NCBI GenBank assembly: GCA_033085395.1
Contig: JANQBS010000046.1
Span: 162,954-226,953, forward strand
DNA from: Xanthoparmelia taractica
Lineage: Eukaryota > Ascomycota > Lecanoromycetes > Lecanorales > Parmeliaceae
DNA length: 64,000 nucleotides
Direction: 5' to 3'
Shown here piece by piece: positions 33,567 through 45,464 of this stretch (positions are counted from its first letter, which is position 1; every line of letters starts with the position of its first letter). The translations under genes were made by a program, and so were the position numbers. A model generated the notes under the pieces. The model was given only the letters and a program-made list of their open reading frames with translations, was not told the DNA's origin and did not search any database.

Positions 33567-35638
33567 GTTTGTCTGTCATCTCTTTCCCAGACTAAGACTC
33601 GCGTCGAGGAATGCTCTTGTATTACTAGTGCACAAACATGCGTCGATCCGTGTGTTTGTTCCCAGTAAATCCCAAGGAAGCCAAGCTGCTCACTGTAGAC
33701 GTTGTGACGATGAATGAGTGAATGTTATGTATGTGTATGACGAAAGTTTACGGCCGTGAGGGTGGATGTTATCGTAGCCGCCGGGTGCATTGAGAGAAGG
33801 GAGGTGTGGGAGGTCTATCATTGGGCCATTGACGCCCGAGGGAGACTGAGGAGGGAAGTCGGAAGATAGCTGTGGAGGAAGGATTAGGTGTGTGAATATT
33901 GAAAGGAGGGAGGGAGGATCGATCTCGACTGCTTTTACGGGGCACGCTATATCATTCAATTAGTTGTACCGTGGAGAATATTGCAAACGCAAGAGTGCTC
34001 GAACGCTGGATTGTAGAATTGTTCCCATTGAGGTAGGCCGCTAACCCAGTTCGTCTCGGGAATTGAAGCTTGACCCTTGCCGACAATCTACAAGGAATAT
34101 TAGACTGACGCTTTTTAGCAAGGACAAGATGAAAAGGAAGCGATATTGGTCTTGTTTGGAAGCATCTTTTCTAACAAAGAACGAGTCAAGGAGAGTGAAT
34201 TATTATAATAATTTTAATTGTCCATATACATTTACATAAATTCTTCCCACTTTGCTCAACTGCAGCAACATTTTTGATTTTTTGATTTTTTGATTTTCTC
34301 ATATTTTTTTTGTCTCCGTAGTGCACCCGTTTTATGCAGGTCAACCCCCCCACTAATGCGAGGGAAAGCGGCAGCACCTCTTGGCGTAAACCTTGTTCAT
34401 CAAAAGGAGAAATCTCCCCTGAATATCTTCCGCCTGCACATGCGTCCTACTTTACTGCTACAAACAAGCGTGACCCTTTCGCGTTAATAGCATCAATATT
34501 ATTATCATTTATTGTTATATTATTACTGCCTTATCGTGCTTCTATATCGGTAGGTAATGAAAGTCAATCTACCGAAAGCCTAGACCTGACCTGACCTGAC
34601 CTGACCTGACCTTTTAGAAGTAAGCTTCATATTGCCATAGTCTGCTATACTCAGTAACCATCAAAGTAAGGAAGAAAGCTAGCCCAGCTCAATCTTTCGA
34701 GAACCCCAAGTAGCGAAGCTTCTTTCATGCCGCAATTCAACTGCACCCTCCACGAAACCCTTTTCCCACACAATTATATTGCCACAAACGAACACACTAC
34801 TCTCCGAGTCCATGTCCATAACATTGGTGACATTTACTCCCACCAAACTCCGAAATGAACTCCCCTTTCCACGTTCAATACTTTAAAGGGGCAAGCTAAG
34901 CTTATCCTTAGGTAAGGCACACATGTAACTCCCTAAAGGTAAGGCAGGCATACCTCGTCGGCCTCGAGGTGTGGCAGTCTGGGAGTGGACAAAGTTACGC
35001 CGAGAGGAAAAGAAAAGACAGGGTGGAGCCCGTGCCTTTTCTATTCAATCTCCTTCTCCGCGCCGATCATGTCATAATTTGGATGGATGGCAATTATACA
35101 CAGTAAAGTGGCATTTTCCTCTCATTTCCGGAGCCCGCCGGGAAAGTAGCCGGTGCAGGGCGAGGTACGCAAATGAATGCGTAGACTGAGTAGTTTCATC
35201 TCCGTCTGGAGGGCAGGAATTCCCGCAAATAATTCCGTTGTGCTACTGGCGAGATGGAGTGACAGATGAGATGTAGGAAAGGTGTGCGCTACAATTGCTG
35301 ACAAAGATTGTGCTGTGAGTACAAAAGACGCTTACCATCGATTGGCTGGAGAGGATTGCACAAGTAGAGTGGCTGAAGCTCTTGCCCAGTCCGTGCGACC
35401 CCAATTTCGCTTCGCTGATGGGCGAATGTGCTCAGAGCAGATAAGATGACAATTGGAGCACCTGAGAATAGCATACCGACAACATGACGACATCTCGCAC
35501 TGAAGCTGCAATCATCTAAAAAAATCTCAAGTAGCGAAAACGGCCCTCGCGAAGTAGATGAGCCGAACCTAACGAGATGTCTTCCTCATCCACTTCCGGC
35601 TCAGCCAAGCCAGCCACGCGAACACCGTCTGTACCTTT
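33567..35638. other. Intergenic region upstream of the LIM gene
   Basis: Two kilobases without a supported gene. The left part is the LIM gene promoter. The centre (34195-34320) is AT-rich with three TTTTTGAT-type units at about 34272-34299. A CTGAC pentanucleotide run lies at 34586-34610. The rest shows nothing recognisable. Confidence 0.55.
34586..34610. repeat. CTGAC pentanucleotide repeat
   Basis: Five perfect CTGAC units on the plus strand. Confidence 0.9.
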
Positions 35639-37470
35639 TCAGACGATTGTTACCCTCAAAATGCACAACTTCCCCACATCTTCACTCCACCCGAACATAA
35701 CAGCGAGCTTCAAGAATAACAATCGGTTCTCCAGATACTTCAGCAGCCTCACACTCGAACCAGCAAGGCCTTCTGCGTTGCGGCCGAGAAGCTGTTCCCA
35801 TGCCTCGTCAGACCATATGAGCTTACCGCTGGTGATGGCACCGCTTTCATCCACTAGGAGTCCAACCTGGGGACGAGCCGATTAGCCATGGGAGTGAATT
35901 AGCAACTTCATTTGGCGAAGGGAATGGAGGTACCAAGCGTGGATTGATGCGCAGCACCAAGTCTTTCTCGCATTGCTTGCACTTTGTGGTGACGACGTTG
36001 GCGAAGATAGGGACACCGCAGCTTTGATGACAGTCAGCGAAGCGCCATCTGTTCTCTTTACCCGCCTTACCACTCGGTGCAGAATAGCATGTTGCGTTGA
36101 TAAAGTAAATAGAAATTCAACTCCACAATCGTCAGGCTTAGATACCCGATGTAGTGCTCTAATAAGTATCAGAAGCTGACTGTCCATAGCACTTGAGTTA
36201 TCTGACCGGCCGGTGCCGCTCGAACACTACCACCCTGTTAAGACACGCAGAAGCTCTAGCGTGAAGCGACCTACAACTCATCGATATCAGCCAACGTAAA
36301 CAAAATCCTCAGCTCTGACTCCGCAGCCTCCTCAATATCGAAAACTGTCCCCATCAGCCCCCATTGAACTCATCAGCCAAGACACATACCGCCCTCCGGA
36401 AACAGCTGATTCACATGCTCCCGCTTCGTCAACCCCTGCGCATGGCCCCTCAGCCAGTACGCATCTGTCATGCAAGGATCAATGTCCACATAGGTGTCGT
36501 TAGTCAGGGAGAGTAGTGGCCTTCCGTCACTATATAATCCAGGGCGCGTGATGAGAAGGATTGTGTACGATGGTTTCCAGTAGGCCGGAGACGAACAGAG
36601 AGGCCCCCAGAGGGTGAGTTTGGCATCTGCCGTGTCATCGAATACATTGACGTCCACTTTCTCAGTTTCTTTGTCTTTCTTGGTGACGACTAGGAAGTCG
36701 ATCAGCCCACCGGTTAGGGTAGATCAATTAACCCTTACACTTCTTTCTTCCCCCAATGCTCTTCACGCATACCAAAATCTTCCCGTCTGTAAGCTCATAG
36801 CCTCCCTCCATAAAGCTCTTCAACGTCATCAACCCATCCATCTGCTTGCCATCACGATAACCTAATGGAGTCTTGCACATCACGCCCTCATCGCTCTGTT
36901 CTTGCACCATGAAGTAGCAGCTGTTGTCTCGTTCGGGGAAGATGCAGGTGACAAGAGATGCATCTCGCATCGTCAAGGAACTGGACTCCGCATTGGAGAC
37001 GTGAGGTGTCCAGATTGAGACGAGCAGGCCGAGACGGAGTTTGTAGTCGATTCTTGCATACCAAAGCTTCACCTGTGCGTATCTGGCAGCGGATGGCTTA
37101 ACGGAAGTAGGATTGACGAATGATTACTCACTGTAACCGTCCCAGTATCGTCTTTGACAGTAAGCTTAAAGCATCCTTGGGCGGCCTTGGGCATCTTGCT
37201 CGGTGTCGTGATGTTGTGGAAGTTGACGATCCTTCCCATCAGCGCTACGCAGCCTGGGCCAGCGACCAGGTCACCGATGTTGGTCTCATCGTACGTTGTG
37301 CGTGGTTGCCATGGGTGTAAGGCAGGGTGAAGAGCGGCCTCAATCTCAGAGGAAGTGAAGCCATCACCGGTATCAGTAGGTCGAAGAGGCGCTGGAGGTT
37401 TCGGCGTGTTCTCAGCAAAGTGGACTTCCGGCTGGAAAAAGGATTGGATGGAGGCTACCTGCGGTGCCAT
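35639..37470 (-). CDS. Conserved fungal protein with OB-fold-like regions and a zinc ribbon
   Basis: Looks like a conserved filamentous-fungal protein of the nucleic-acid-binding OB-fold type; function unknown. Well-supported exons on the minus strand are 37470-37132, 37072-36739, 36689-36390, 36344-36275, 36158-36071, 36021-35934 and 35866-35639. The start reads MAPQVASIQSFFQPEV. Beta-rich stretches follow, such as VALMGRIVNFHN, GCFKLTVKDDTGTVTVKLWY and LGLLVSIWTPHVSNAE. Near the C-terminus a zinc ribbon is formed by CTEC and CKQC around CGVPIFANVVTT. It is followed by GLLVDESGAITSGKLIWSDE, a layout like the last OB fold of replication protein A large subunits. The junction between 36275 and 36158 could not be resolved: an intervening exon whose length leaves remainder 2 on division by 3 is needed. 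The gene lies 357 bp downstream of INO1, same strand. Confidence 0.75.
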
Positions 37471-37827
37471 TGGCGGGCATCGAAAAGGTTTGACGCAAAT
37501 ACGAAGTATGGGGGAGAACAATGAAGACTTGCGTCCGCCTTTGGAATGACTGTTAAAGATGGTGGCATTCACTTCACTCGTCTAAGATCTCGGCTGCATT
37601 GGGCGCTAATCTTAAGGGTGAACTGGAAGACATCACAATCATATCACAGTATCAATCATCCACTTTCCAGTCATTGCACATCGAGTCAGGGGGCATCTTC
37701 CTTGAATCTAAAAGGGAGTACTAAGGGAGCCTCAACCTACGACTGCAACGCCACTCACTCATCACGTCCAACGATCGCCACCCATTCCTGACCACACCCT
37801 ACTTCGAAGCCAGCTCATAAAGGAAGT
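37471..37827. other. Spacer between INO1 stop and the zinc-ribbon gene
   Basis: A 357-bp spacer between two minus-strand genes, presumably the 3' end of INO1 and the promoter of the downstream gene. No other feature is seen. Confidence 0.5.
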
Positions 37828-39549
37828 TTAGAACATCTTGTGCTCTAATGTCATGTCAGATTCTGGCTGGAGACCGACACAAGCGCGAAAGATGTTAGTC
37901 AATGCCCCACGCTGCTTGGCTAAGGCGTTGACTACTGGCGTGCCTGGAGGGGTCAATGGAGCCTAGAGCAGTCAGTAACAGAACACAGAGAAAGGACTCT
38001 TCAAGTCTTGCCTTCAGCATGTAACTCAAGATGCTGAGCACGCTATGGAAGCCCTTGTAGTCTTTCGTAGCAGCCCCGTCACCCTTGTTAGCCTTCCAGG
38101 TGATACGAGTCATCATTTCAGCAATAATAACAAGGTCAATAATCAATGGAGAAGCCAAGAGTGAATCTTCGCAGACATTGAACAGGCTGATTGTCTGATG
38201 TCCACCCATGAAGATCTCTGCATAGTATTCATCGAGTGCGCGCTTGTTGTCTCCAACAGCTGGCATGTATTTGATGACCACAGTGTGATTAGGATGCTCC
38301 CCAGGCTTGTAGAGCACATTGTTCGCTTCGACCATGTCGTCCACAACATTGGATTTGGAGATCTCTTTGGATCGGAACTGTTTCTGGGAACTCAAATTCA
38401 TACCGTCATTGTTGCCCAGATGGTTGTAGCTGGCGATCGAGGTGAGCTTGATCCCCGCGTTAATCATGAAATCCACCAAAGCAGACTTCATCTTGGTTTG
38501 GCCCGACTTGAAATCATCGCCTCCAATGAAGGCGCCGTGCTTCTCAGCAAGCTCAATCGCACCGGGAACGAAGGTATTCTGAGGTGAACCATTGATGAAT
38601 GGTACGTTCTCGAGGATGCAAGCAATTGCGAATACAGTTGATGGAGACACCTCCTCGTGCCCAGATTCGACAGCTTTCATGAGGTTCTCAGCAGTGTCAT
38701 TCACACCCGCGACGAGATCAGCGTAGCGCTCAGTGTTGGCAGTCCACTGCACGATGACCTTGTCCAGACCGTGGGTTTCTTTGAATTCGCTACCCGCTTG
38801 TCAGTCAAAGTATTTTGGATGCAAGGCAATAAATCCTACCGAATGTCCTTGCGCAGCTTTTCGACATGAGCCATGCTGGCTTTAGAGCCCTCAAGGCAGT
38901 TGTCGGCACGCTCTCCCTGATTCGCAGCAATGAAATCTGGATAGTAGATACTGGGAAGCGGCTTCATCTGGGCCATTTCTTTCTTGACCATACCCTTTAA
39001 AGCGGGTTCTAGCACAGCCGCTCTGTCCATGGCTTGAGCTAAATTCATACCGCTGATATCCCATCCGCCTATCAAAAGATCGTTCGGGTGGACCATAGGC
39101 AGAACATCATGAAATGGAATATTGATTTCTTTGCCAGTCTTGGCTTCCGTGCCAAGCTTCATGGTCGAGCCCATGACCACAGAACCATAATAGTTGGCAG
39201 CACGAGGTCCTTCACGAGTATCCCAGACCAAACCCCGGCGATTGGCGATGATACCTGCGGTGACGGTGGTGCCATTGTTTCCGCCCCAACCGACCAGCAT
39301 CATTCCAACCTTTCCCACCTTCCGTTCAACCTTGAAGTCGTAGACCGTCTCTTTCGGTTTAGCAACGTACTTGCCATCTCCAGCCTGAGAGACGGAAGTA
39401 GTGCGGTAGACGTACTTGCTCTTGATCTCATTGTCCGTGTACTCGACGTCGGGCGAATCGACGAGGAAGAGGTCCTTGTGCTCACCGGTCAATGTAGTCT
39501 GCCCTGTGCCATTGGCAAATTGATGGGGACCTTCTGCATGGGGAGCCAT
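37828..39549 (-). CDS. INO1: Inositol-3-phosphate synthase
   Basis: NAD-dependent cyclisation of glucose 6-phosphate to 1D-myo-inositol 3-phosphate, the first step of inositol synthesis, in the cytosol. Exons 39549-38840, 38789-38012 and 37962-37828 give 540 residues, close to the yeast enzyme. The dinucleotide-binding loop LVGWGGNNGTTVTAG is present. So are family blocks NRRGLVWDTREG, IGGWDISGMNLAQAM, VQWTANTERYADL, FIGGDDFKSGQTKMKS and SYNHLGNNDGMNLS. The C-terminus, with APLTPPGTPVVNALAKQR, is reached only across an intron whose donor is GC (37963-38011, AAG|GCAAGA to CTCTAG). The first intron, 38790-38839, is ordinary GT-AG. No yeast-type UAS-INO element was found by eye upstream. Confidence 0.96.
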
Positions 39550-40813
39550 ATCCGCAAGTCAATGTAGAATTTGTTGATCAAGGAAGTTTCTTATCTAGTG
39601 TAGGGCGAGTCCGATGCGCCTCCTGGGGCGGAAGAGCGTCGGCCTCGGTTGAACGGGTGGTGAACACTATTGGGAGGAGCTGTTAGCGAGCAATTCGTTC
39701 GAGTAATTGCTTGTGTGTAAGCTGCACGGGTCGATTGGACTTATCCCACGGCGCAGGAGTCAGTTGGGGAGAGGAACGTACGAGTTTAGCAGGTTGGAAT
39801 ACGTGTTGCCGGTGTCTGACCGCACTCGACGGTGCGATCTGCTTGGATTATATGGGAGGCAAAGAAGAAGGCAATGTCGAAGGCAAAGAATGATTATCTT
39901 CCGTTGTGCTTCCGAAGGAGATGTTGGTGGAATATTGGGAAGAAAAAGATTGGATTGTGTGTGTGACTCTTTATCCAACGCTCCCGAGATTACCCCCACT
40001 ACTAGTGGAGCCATGACTAGCGACAGCGGAAAGTATATGGCTATCTGCAGACATCATGTTAGCACAATCTTGCAGCTCGTGCTTCGTTGCATGGTCATCG
40101 CTGCAGAGCTACCTTAGCTGTCCTCTATCCTGCTGGGAGACAACGCAGGCTGCAGGGGCAGAGACTAGCATCGCCGCACCGTTGAAGCATGATGGCATCA
40201 GATGATTCGAATCGCGTGAAACATGTGGTGGGAATGTTCTCTAGATAGTATAAACAATAACGAGGACCATTGACTGGATAAGTAGCATGGCTGGTCGTAT
40301 CTGTAGAAGTAAGATACTCGTACTTTGGATCGCTGCATGATCTCTGTCTTTTTTCACGCTAAACCTTAACTCAGACCTCCTACGTGCTACCGTGTTTGCT
40401 AACCTCTCGTCTCGTGCTGTTCTACTATTCTACAAGCTGACGTCCTGTAAGTTCATATCAAGACGATATGGCTGCACTATTACCTACGATAGGTGCCTTT
40501 GTTCGTGTATCACGCTTCCGACATGCCACTCGGATGCTATTGAAACGCAGCGCATAGATCGCTGATTGAGCATGCTATTCAATATGAGCCAATTATTTGG
40601 GAACCGCCTCGCGTATCGCATTCATAATTACCAGAAGGAGTATTGGGATATCGCAAGTTGAATTCTTTCTATGCTTAGTTCCCTCACGACCACTTGTATA
40701 CGCGCTGCCGATTGCCCCAGTTATATCTTCAGCTTTTCCCACATATCGAAGATGATAGGTACCCCATCTAGCTTCCTTGCCGATCAGGTACATCTCGATT
40801 TCAAGTGGCCAAA
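39550..40813. other. Divergent intergenic region, INO1 / cysteine-patterned protein
   Basis: About 1.26 kb between two divergently read genes, so both promoters should lie here. Weak open frames from 39707 to 40117 show no protein features. One alternative 5' exon for the right-hand gene (40671-40787) falls in this interval. Confidence 0.5.
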
Positions 40814-41746
40814 ATGAATCTCATCTCCTCGCCTCTGACTTTGGCAAGTCATAATCTCTCATCCAGTCTTCAGGATCTCGCAGGGTACTCGTACTGTCAA
40901 GCGTTCTACGGATCTTTTCCCCAACCCGGTGACTGCGTCCATGCCATTGACCTTCTTGAGAAGGGGACCGACGATGTCGCATACGAAGTCCACAGTGGTG
41001 TGGGACCACACGCCTTACCTTTGAGTAAATCCTATGGTCAGTCTCGCTACCAAGCTTCTTGTCAATCGCAGAAGAAGCTAAGTACTCTTCAGGTACATGT
41101 ATGATCCAAATCGATGTGGCCGGTCCGCGGTTACCCAAAACCTTCAGCATCGAACCCGACACCATTCGCCAGATGGCAGATGAAGTGCTGAATGAATGCG
41201 TCACTGGCCCTTCCGCGATCGGTGGCTTCGCAACGTCGGATCTCCAGGTTATGAAAAATTGGATCACGGCTGAAGAGACTAAATTGGATCAACCATTCCG
41301 TATGTCTCATCTAGCATGCATCCTACCTTGTATTTCGCGTCAGGTAGAGACCTAGACCCACAGCTGACATCCATATCTCTCTAGCAACATCAACCGCTTT
41401 CCTCACGGTAACCCTCACCAACGTGGTCCCTGACTGGCTTTCTCCCGGTAACTACGACCCTGTAGTCGCCTTCCTCTTTTCGCAAGTTGCACTCAATGCA
41501 ATCGATCGAGTATATACCTTACGTGAAAGAGTCGATCTACGTAAGCGTGCGACTCGGTTATTAAAGCAAGGCGAGAGGATGGAGCCAAGAGGGAGTCGTG
41601 TGCCTTGGTGGGAGAATCCGGATATTAGAGAAGAAGTCAAGGGGACAAGCCTGGACACGAGCGATGGGACGGTATCCATTGAGCTCCCGAAACCGTTCGC
41701 TACCGGCGCCAATACTGCCACTTCAAAGCGAAGGAGAAGGACATGA
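40814..41746 (+). CDS. Unrecognised cysteine-patterned fungal protein
   Basis: I do not recognise a named family. Exons 40814-41036, 41093-41299 and 41385-41746 give 263 residues in frame with clean GT-AG introns. The pattern SYC ... GDC..A ... GTCMIQIDV ... NEC ... IGGF, with cysteines at about 28, 41, 77 and 110, is like small secreted proteins common in filamentous fungi and resembles the gene at 59123-59638. No signal peptide is visible from this start. An upstream ATG exon (40671-40787) could splice by GT-AG to 40874, giving MLSSLTTTCIRAADCPSY at the N-terminus, but that is not a clear signal peptide either. The C-terminal 60 residues are basic, ending SKRRRRT. The start is the uncertain part. 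Confidence 0.55.
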
Positions 41747-43003
41747 GACTCCAATGGCTTCATATCTTGCCGATCATCTCAAATAGCGGTTATCTACGAG
41801 TAGCAGGGTCGATAAGAAGAATCTCGATGACGAGAGGAATGGGGAGCAAGGGTGGGGAGCTGTGCAAGCAGAGTCTCATACGATGGAAGTCATCGTCGCC
41901 ATCCTGACCGAAACTTCGCTTTCTTGAACCACGTCACGCCAGTGTGTGCTATATGTGTATCAATGCATCATTTAGCTTGCATAGAATCTTTAGAGAATTT
42001 TCAAATATCGTCTATGGTTTGAGAAAATTATGTGTCTCCGGCTTGGCTGTCTATTTTATTGACTATGGACGCATGATGCTGGGGACAATCCTGTATCGTA
42101 GAATGATTCGGGCTCAACGTCTTGGGAAACCCTGCTGAGGCTCTGAGATAGAGACTAGACGCATCAATGATACTGTTGTTGATGATGAACCCACTTCTCT
42201 TTTCTTTTCGGCGCTTGTCGATTCATCTCCTTGGATGCCTCGTAATTCTTCTGATCCTTAAGCACAAATGCAAGTGAAGTCAAGCTATCTGATGTTGTAG
42301 TAGCCATATCCCCTGCTTGTTCTTGATAGATATCATATGATTCTCAGGCCGATTGATAGGCAGGGACATATCTCCCTTGTCGTCAATTGAACCGTCGGAC
42401 GTTATATAGAAGAGCTGCACGGTGTCTTGTTTAGTTTTCTGAGGTGCATTGAAAGTATATCACTGCCTCAGTATGCGCCACATTGTTTCGCTCGTCTGTT
42501 TATGCTCATGCTCACCGTTCGGGAACTTCTCTACTCTTTAGCCAGTATTGCACGGATCCTTGCACGAGCGGGGGAATCGTTTGTCTTCCTCCAACCTCTT
42601 GATCAAAGCGAATCTGTGAAGCGTACTCGTACAGATAGCAATCCGGAAGTCCACCTCTCTCTTAGCTGGCCGTCGTGATAGCTTCTCTGGAGGCTGCCAT
42701 GGATCAAGCATCGCCATCAATGAGAGCGGCTTCGCGGTTCGAGACTCTTGCGCAAGAATTTGATCAAAGGACCATTTCCACGTTCGGAAGACCGTATATG
42801 GGCTTGAATACTAGAAATTTGCTCGAACACCGTAGCTAAGAGATGGACAACTTCGCTCACCTCTCAAACCGCTTCTTGTAATATGCCACATTCCTCCATT
42901 AAAGGACTTCTTGTGCATTTTCAGAAGATAATGTGATATTACGAGTCTGTCCGGAAGTATCGATGTGTAACCCGCAGCACGCACCTTCCCTTACAGAATT
43001 TCA
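41747..43003. other. Convergent intergenic region
   Basis: About 1.26 kb between two gene ends. It is AT-rich in parts, with no open frame of any promise; nothing else is seen. Confidence 0.55.
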
Positions 43004-43819
43004 TTAAAGCTTTTTCCCTTCCAAACCATACCTCGCAGCAGCCCTTCTGATACTTCCCACAATCTCCACCTCCTGCATAGTTCTCGGCGCGAAGATCATA
43101 ATATATCCCAACGGAAAACCCAGCGCCTTACCCCCAAATCCATGTCTTTCTCCCCAGCCCCTATCAAGCACTAGCTTAGCATCCGCAGCGGAAAGAACGG
43201 CATGTGAGCTGCCATCCGTCGTGCAGTGTGAGTGAAATACTTCGCGTGGCGAAAGAGAGCAAGAGGTATGATTGGAGCCGTAGCTCTCTGGGGAAATGAA
43301 CAGAGCCGGGGCTCCGCCCTCTAATTTGGATGGGCCAGATTCAAGAGACTGAGACTCTGACTCGACCATATTCGATAGCGCTTCCTCAAGTGCCTGCAAG
43401 ATGTGAGAAACACACTCAAAGTACGAATCTTGGAGACATACATTCTTAATTTCTTCATTTGCAGCCTGCTCAAGCTGTCTGTGCGGCACTACCCATTCGC
43501 CTGTCTTTGGTGTGTTCCCCGTCCGAGCAGGCAACTGATCGCCCAAGAAGCTTGTTCTTTCTAGCTCATTGCTCTCTAAAGCTACATCATAGCAACTTGA
43601 GTCTCTAAGATTTCGAGACGCACGCAAGCGGAGTAAGGTCTGCAAAAGCCAGCCAAAAGCATTATGAGGCAAGCCGCCAGCGCCAAGGGCGTACCATGCT
43701 TGATAGTCGAGGTAGGCGTAACGGAAGAGTGAAAGAAGAAGTATTGTCAGTACGCTGAATTTGTATTGCTGCAGGAAGGAGAGGAGTTTTTGGGCGTAAA
43801 GCCCGAAAGGTTCGGACAT
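43004..43819 (-). CDS. Fungal luciferase-domain membrane protein (DUF5519 type)
   Basis: Single uninterrupted frame of 271 residues. One hydrophobic segment near residues 22-36 (FSVLTILLLSLFRYAYL) is followed by WYALGAGGLPHNAFGWLLQ, typical of a widespread fungal family annotated as luciferase-domain proteins. Here the domain name reflects remote similarity and light emission is not implied; the function is unknown. The conserved C-terminal domain includes VFHSHCTTDGSSHAVLSAAD, KLVLDRGWGERHGFGG and the block LGFPLGYIMIFAPRTMQEVE. The protein is probably anchored by its N-terminal helix. The start ATG is directly upstream of SEPFGLYAQKLL, with no better alternative. Confidence 0.8.
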   Translation of the reverse strand: MSEPFGLYAQKLLSFLQQYKFSVLTILLLSLFRYAYLDYQAWYALGAGGLPHNAFGWLLQTLLRLRASRNLRDSSCYDVALESNELERTSFLGDQLPARTGNTPKTGEWVVPHRQLEQAANEEIKNVCLQDSYFECVSHILQALEEALSNMVESESQSLESGPSKLEGGAPALFISPESYGSNHTSCSLSPREVFHSHCTTDGSSHAVLSAADAKLVLDRGWGERHGFGGKALGFPLGYIMIFAPRTMQEVEIVGSIRRAAARYGLEGKKL

Positions 43820-45464
43820 TATTATTTGATGAAGGTAAAGAGACCGCCAGCTTGAAGATACAGATATCTTAATATAAAGACCTTTTCCTCCTAAGCTTGC
43901 AGTTCATGCATAATTCTTAAGTGTAGCGTGTTCCCATACGATTATTGGTAATCAACATGCATGATCCAAACGACATTCTTGTCTCAGCACTGGCTCGCTT
44001 ATTGCTGCAGTCAGCTTACGTGGGCATTCATGAGACCTCAAGTCCTCCACCGGCATATGTTGCAACTGCAGGCTACGAATTGGTGGATACTAAAATAGAA
44101 TACGTGATGTGTGTTATGTAAGAAGGGTGGATTGAATCTATGGCAGACAGCGTGTTCATGGCTGGGAGACTTGTATTTAACCGAGCCCCTAAGACTTGCA
44201 GGGTCAATGCGCCTGAAATATGCGACAGCATATGCTGAGCATTGCCGTTCTATACCTACTTGGACTTTCGGGACAAGTTGCACATATAAAGTATGTAAGG
44301 GACTCAGTATGCAGATACTGCTTTGAAGCGGAATATGCCGGCTGATACGTTGGAGTCAGTGTGGTAATCCAACCAATATCGCTGGGAACTTGGCCAGCCG
44401 AAGAAGAATTGCCTTGCTGATCTACTCCTACCCACACTTGCCGCATAAGAGTAACAACACACTCTCCGCGATCCATTACACATACTTGTAGTTCCTTGCG
44501 AAACATCAAGACAAAGTGTCACAACAAAAAGCACTGAAGATTGCTAACGTACACGCATCTCAGAATTAGATGGGACAGCTTCCGCCGTGAAGGGTGCATA
44601 GCCGTGGGTGGGATCCAACTTCGGCATAAAATGGAAGCTGGGTACCTTGAATCGCAGTGTCTGCAAAACTGTTTGTTCTTCCTGTGGCATCTAATGCGTG
44701 AAGTCCAACTTTTGTCGATTTTGGTCAATTTCTGGGGATCATGCCGTCGCAAATCATAAAGTTTTCTTAGCCAGTATAGTACGGAAAGAGGAGTTGCGTT
44801 ACGCTGAGCCTGTCCCCAGAGGACGTTTCACTCCAATAAGTTCCCTATCTCTTGGGAAAAAGGTAACCTCGTTGAGCGTATTGTGACAGTATTTGCGGGC
44901 TTGGGAATGGAACCTATTGTTGTACGAACCGAGATAGACAATGGCATGAGTAAAACTGACGTATAAGTAGCTCCTCGGTGTTGCGCCTCGCCGACGTCTA
45001 ACACCTGCATATAGAAATTAAGCATCACCGAATACGGTGAGCCATTGACTGGTTCTGTATTCAAGCTAGAAAGTACTGTGGACAATAAAGGAATCGTGAG
45101 GGATGCCAATCAACTCAGAAACGCCGATGGCGCGTCGACGTTGCCTCTGGTGCCTCCACCAGTAACATTACTAAACGACCTCCACGCCGAGGACAAAAGC
45201 TAGTGTTAGTCGCCTTTGCAACACTTCTGGTTGTACTAGATTGCGTTCTGTCATCCTCAGTATGACACATACCCAATACCTACAACACCTGTACACTGGT
45301 CACGCCAGAAGCACTGTATAAGTACAATCCTCACACAAACCTGGCCCGAAACTGAATATGACATCCTTAATCTGTAAATAGCCGAGGTCATCGTCTCTTG
45401 TGAGGCCTTCGTGCCACCGTCTACAGCTTGTCTAGCCCCAAAGCACAACCCATAAACACCTAAT
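43820..45464. other. Divergent intergenic region
   Basis: About 1.6 kb between a minus-strand and a plus-strand gene start. It holds several open frames of 60-100 codons on both strands, none with protein-like composition or family resemblance. Confidence 0.5.

Noticed and set aside
35577..35885. Plus-strand frame of 102 codons
   Set aside because: It is the complement of the well-supported last exon of the zinc-ribbon protein.
43004..43819. True bioluminescence enzyme
   Set aside because: The family name reflects remote domain similarity only; nothing in the sequence or its neighbours suggests a luciferin pathway.
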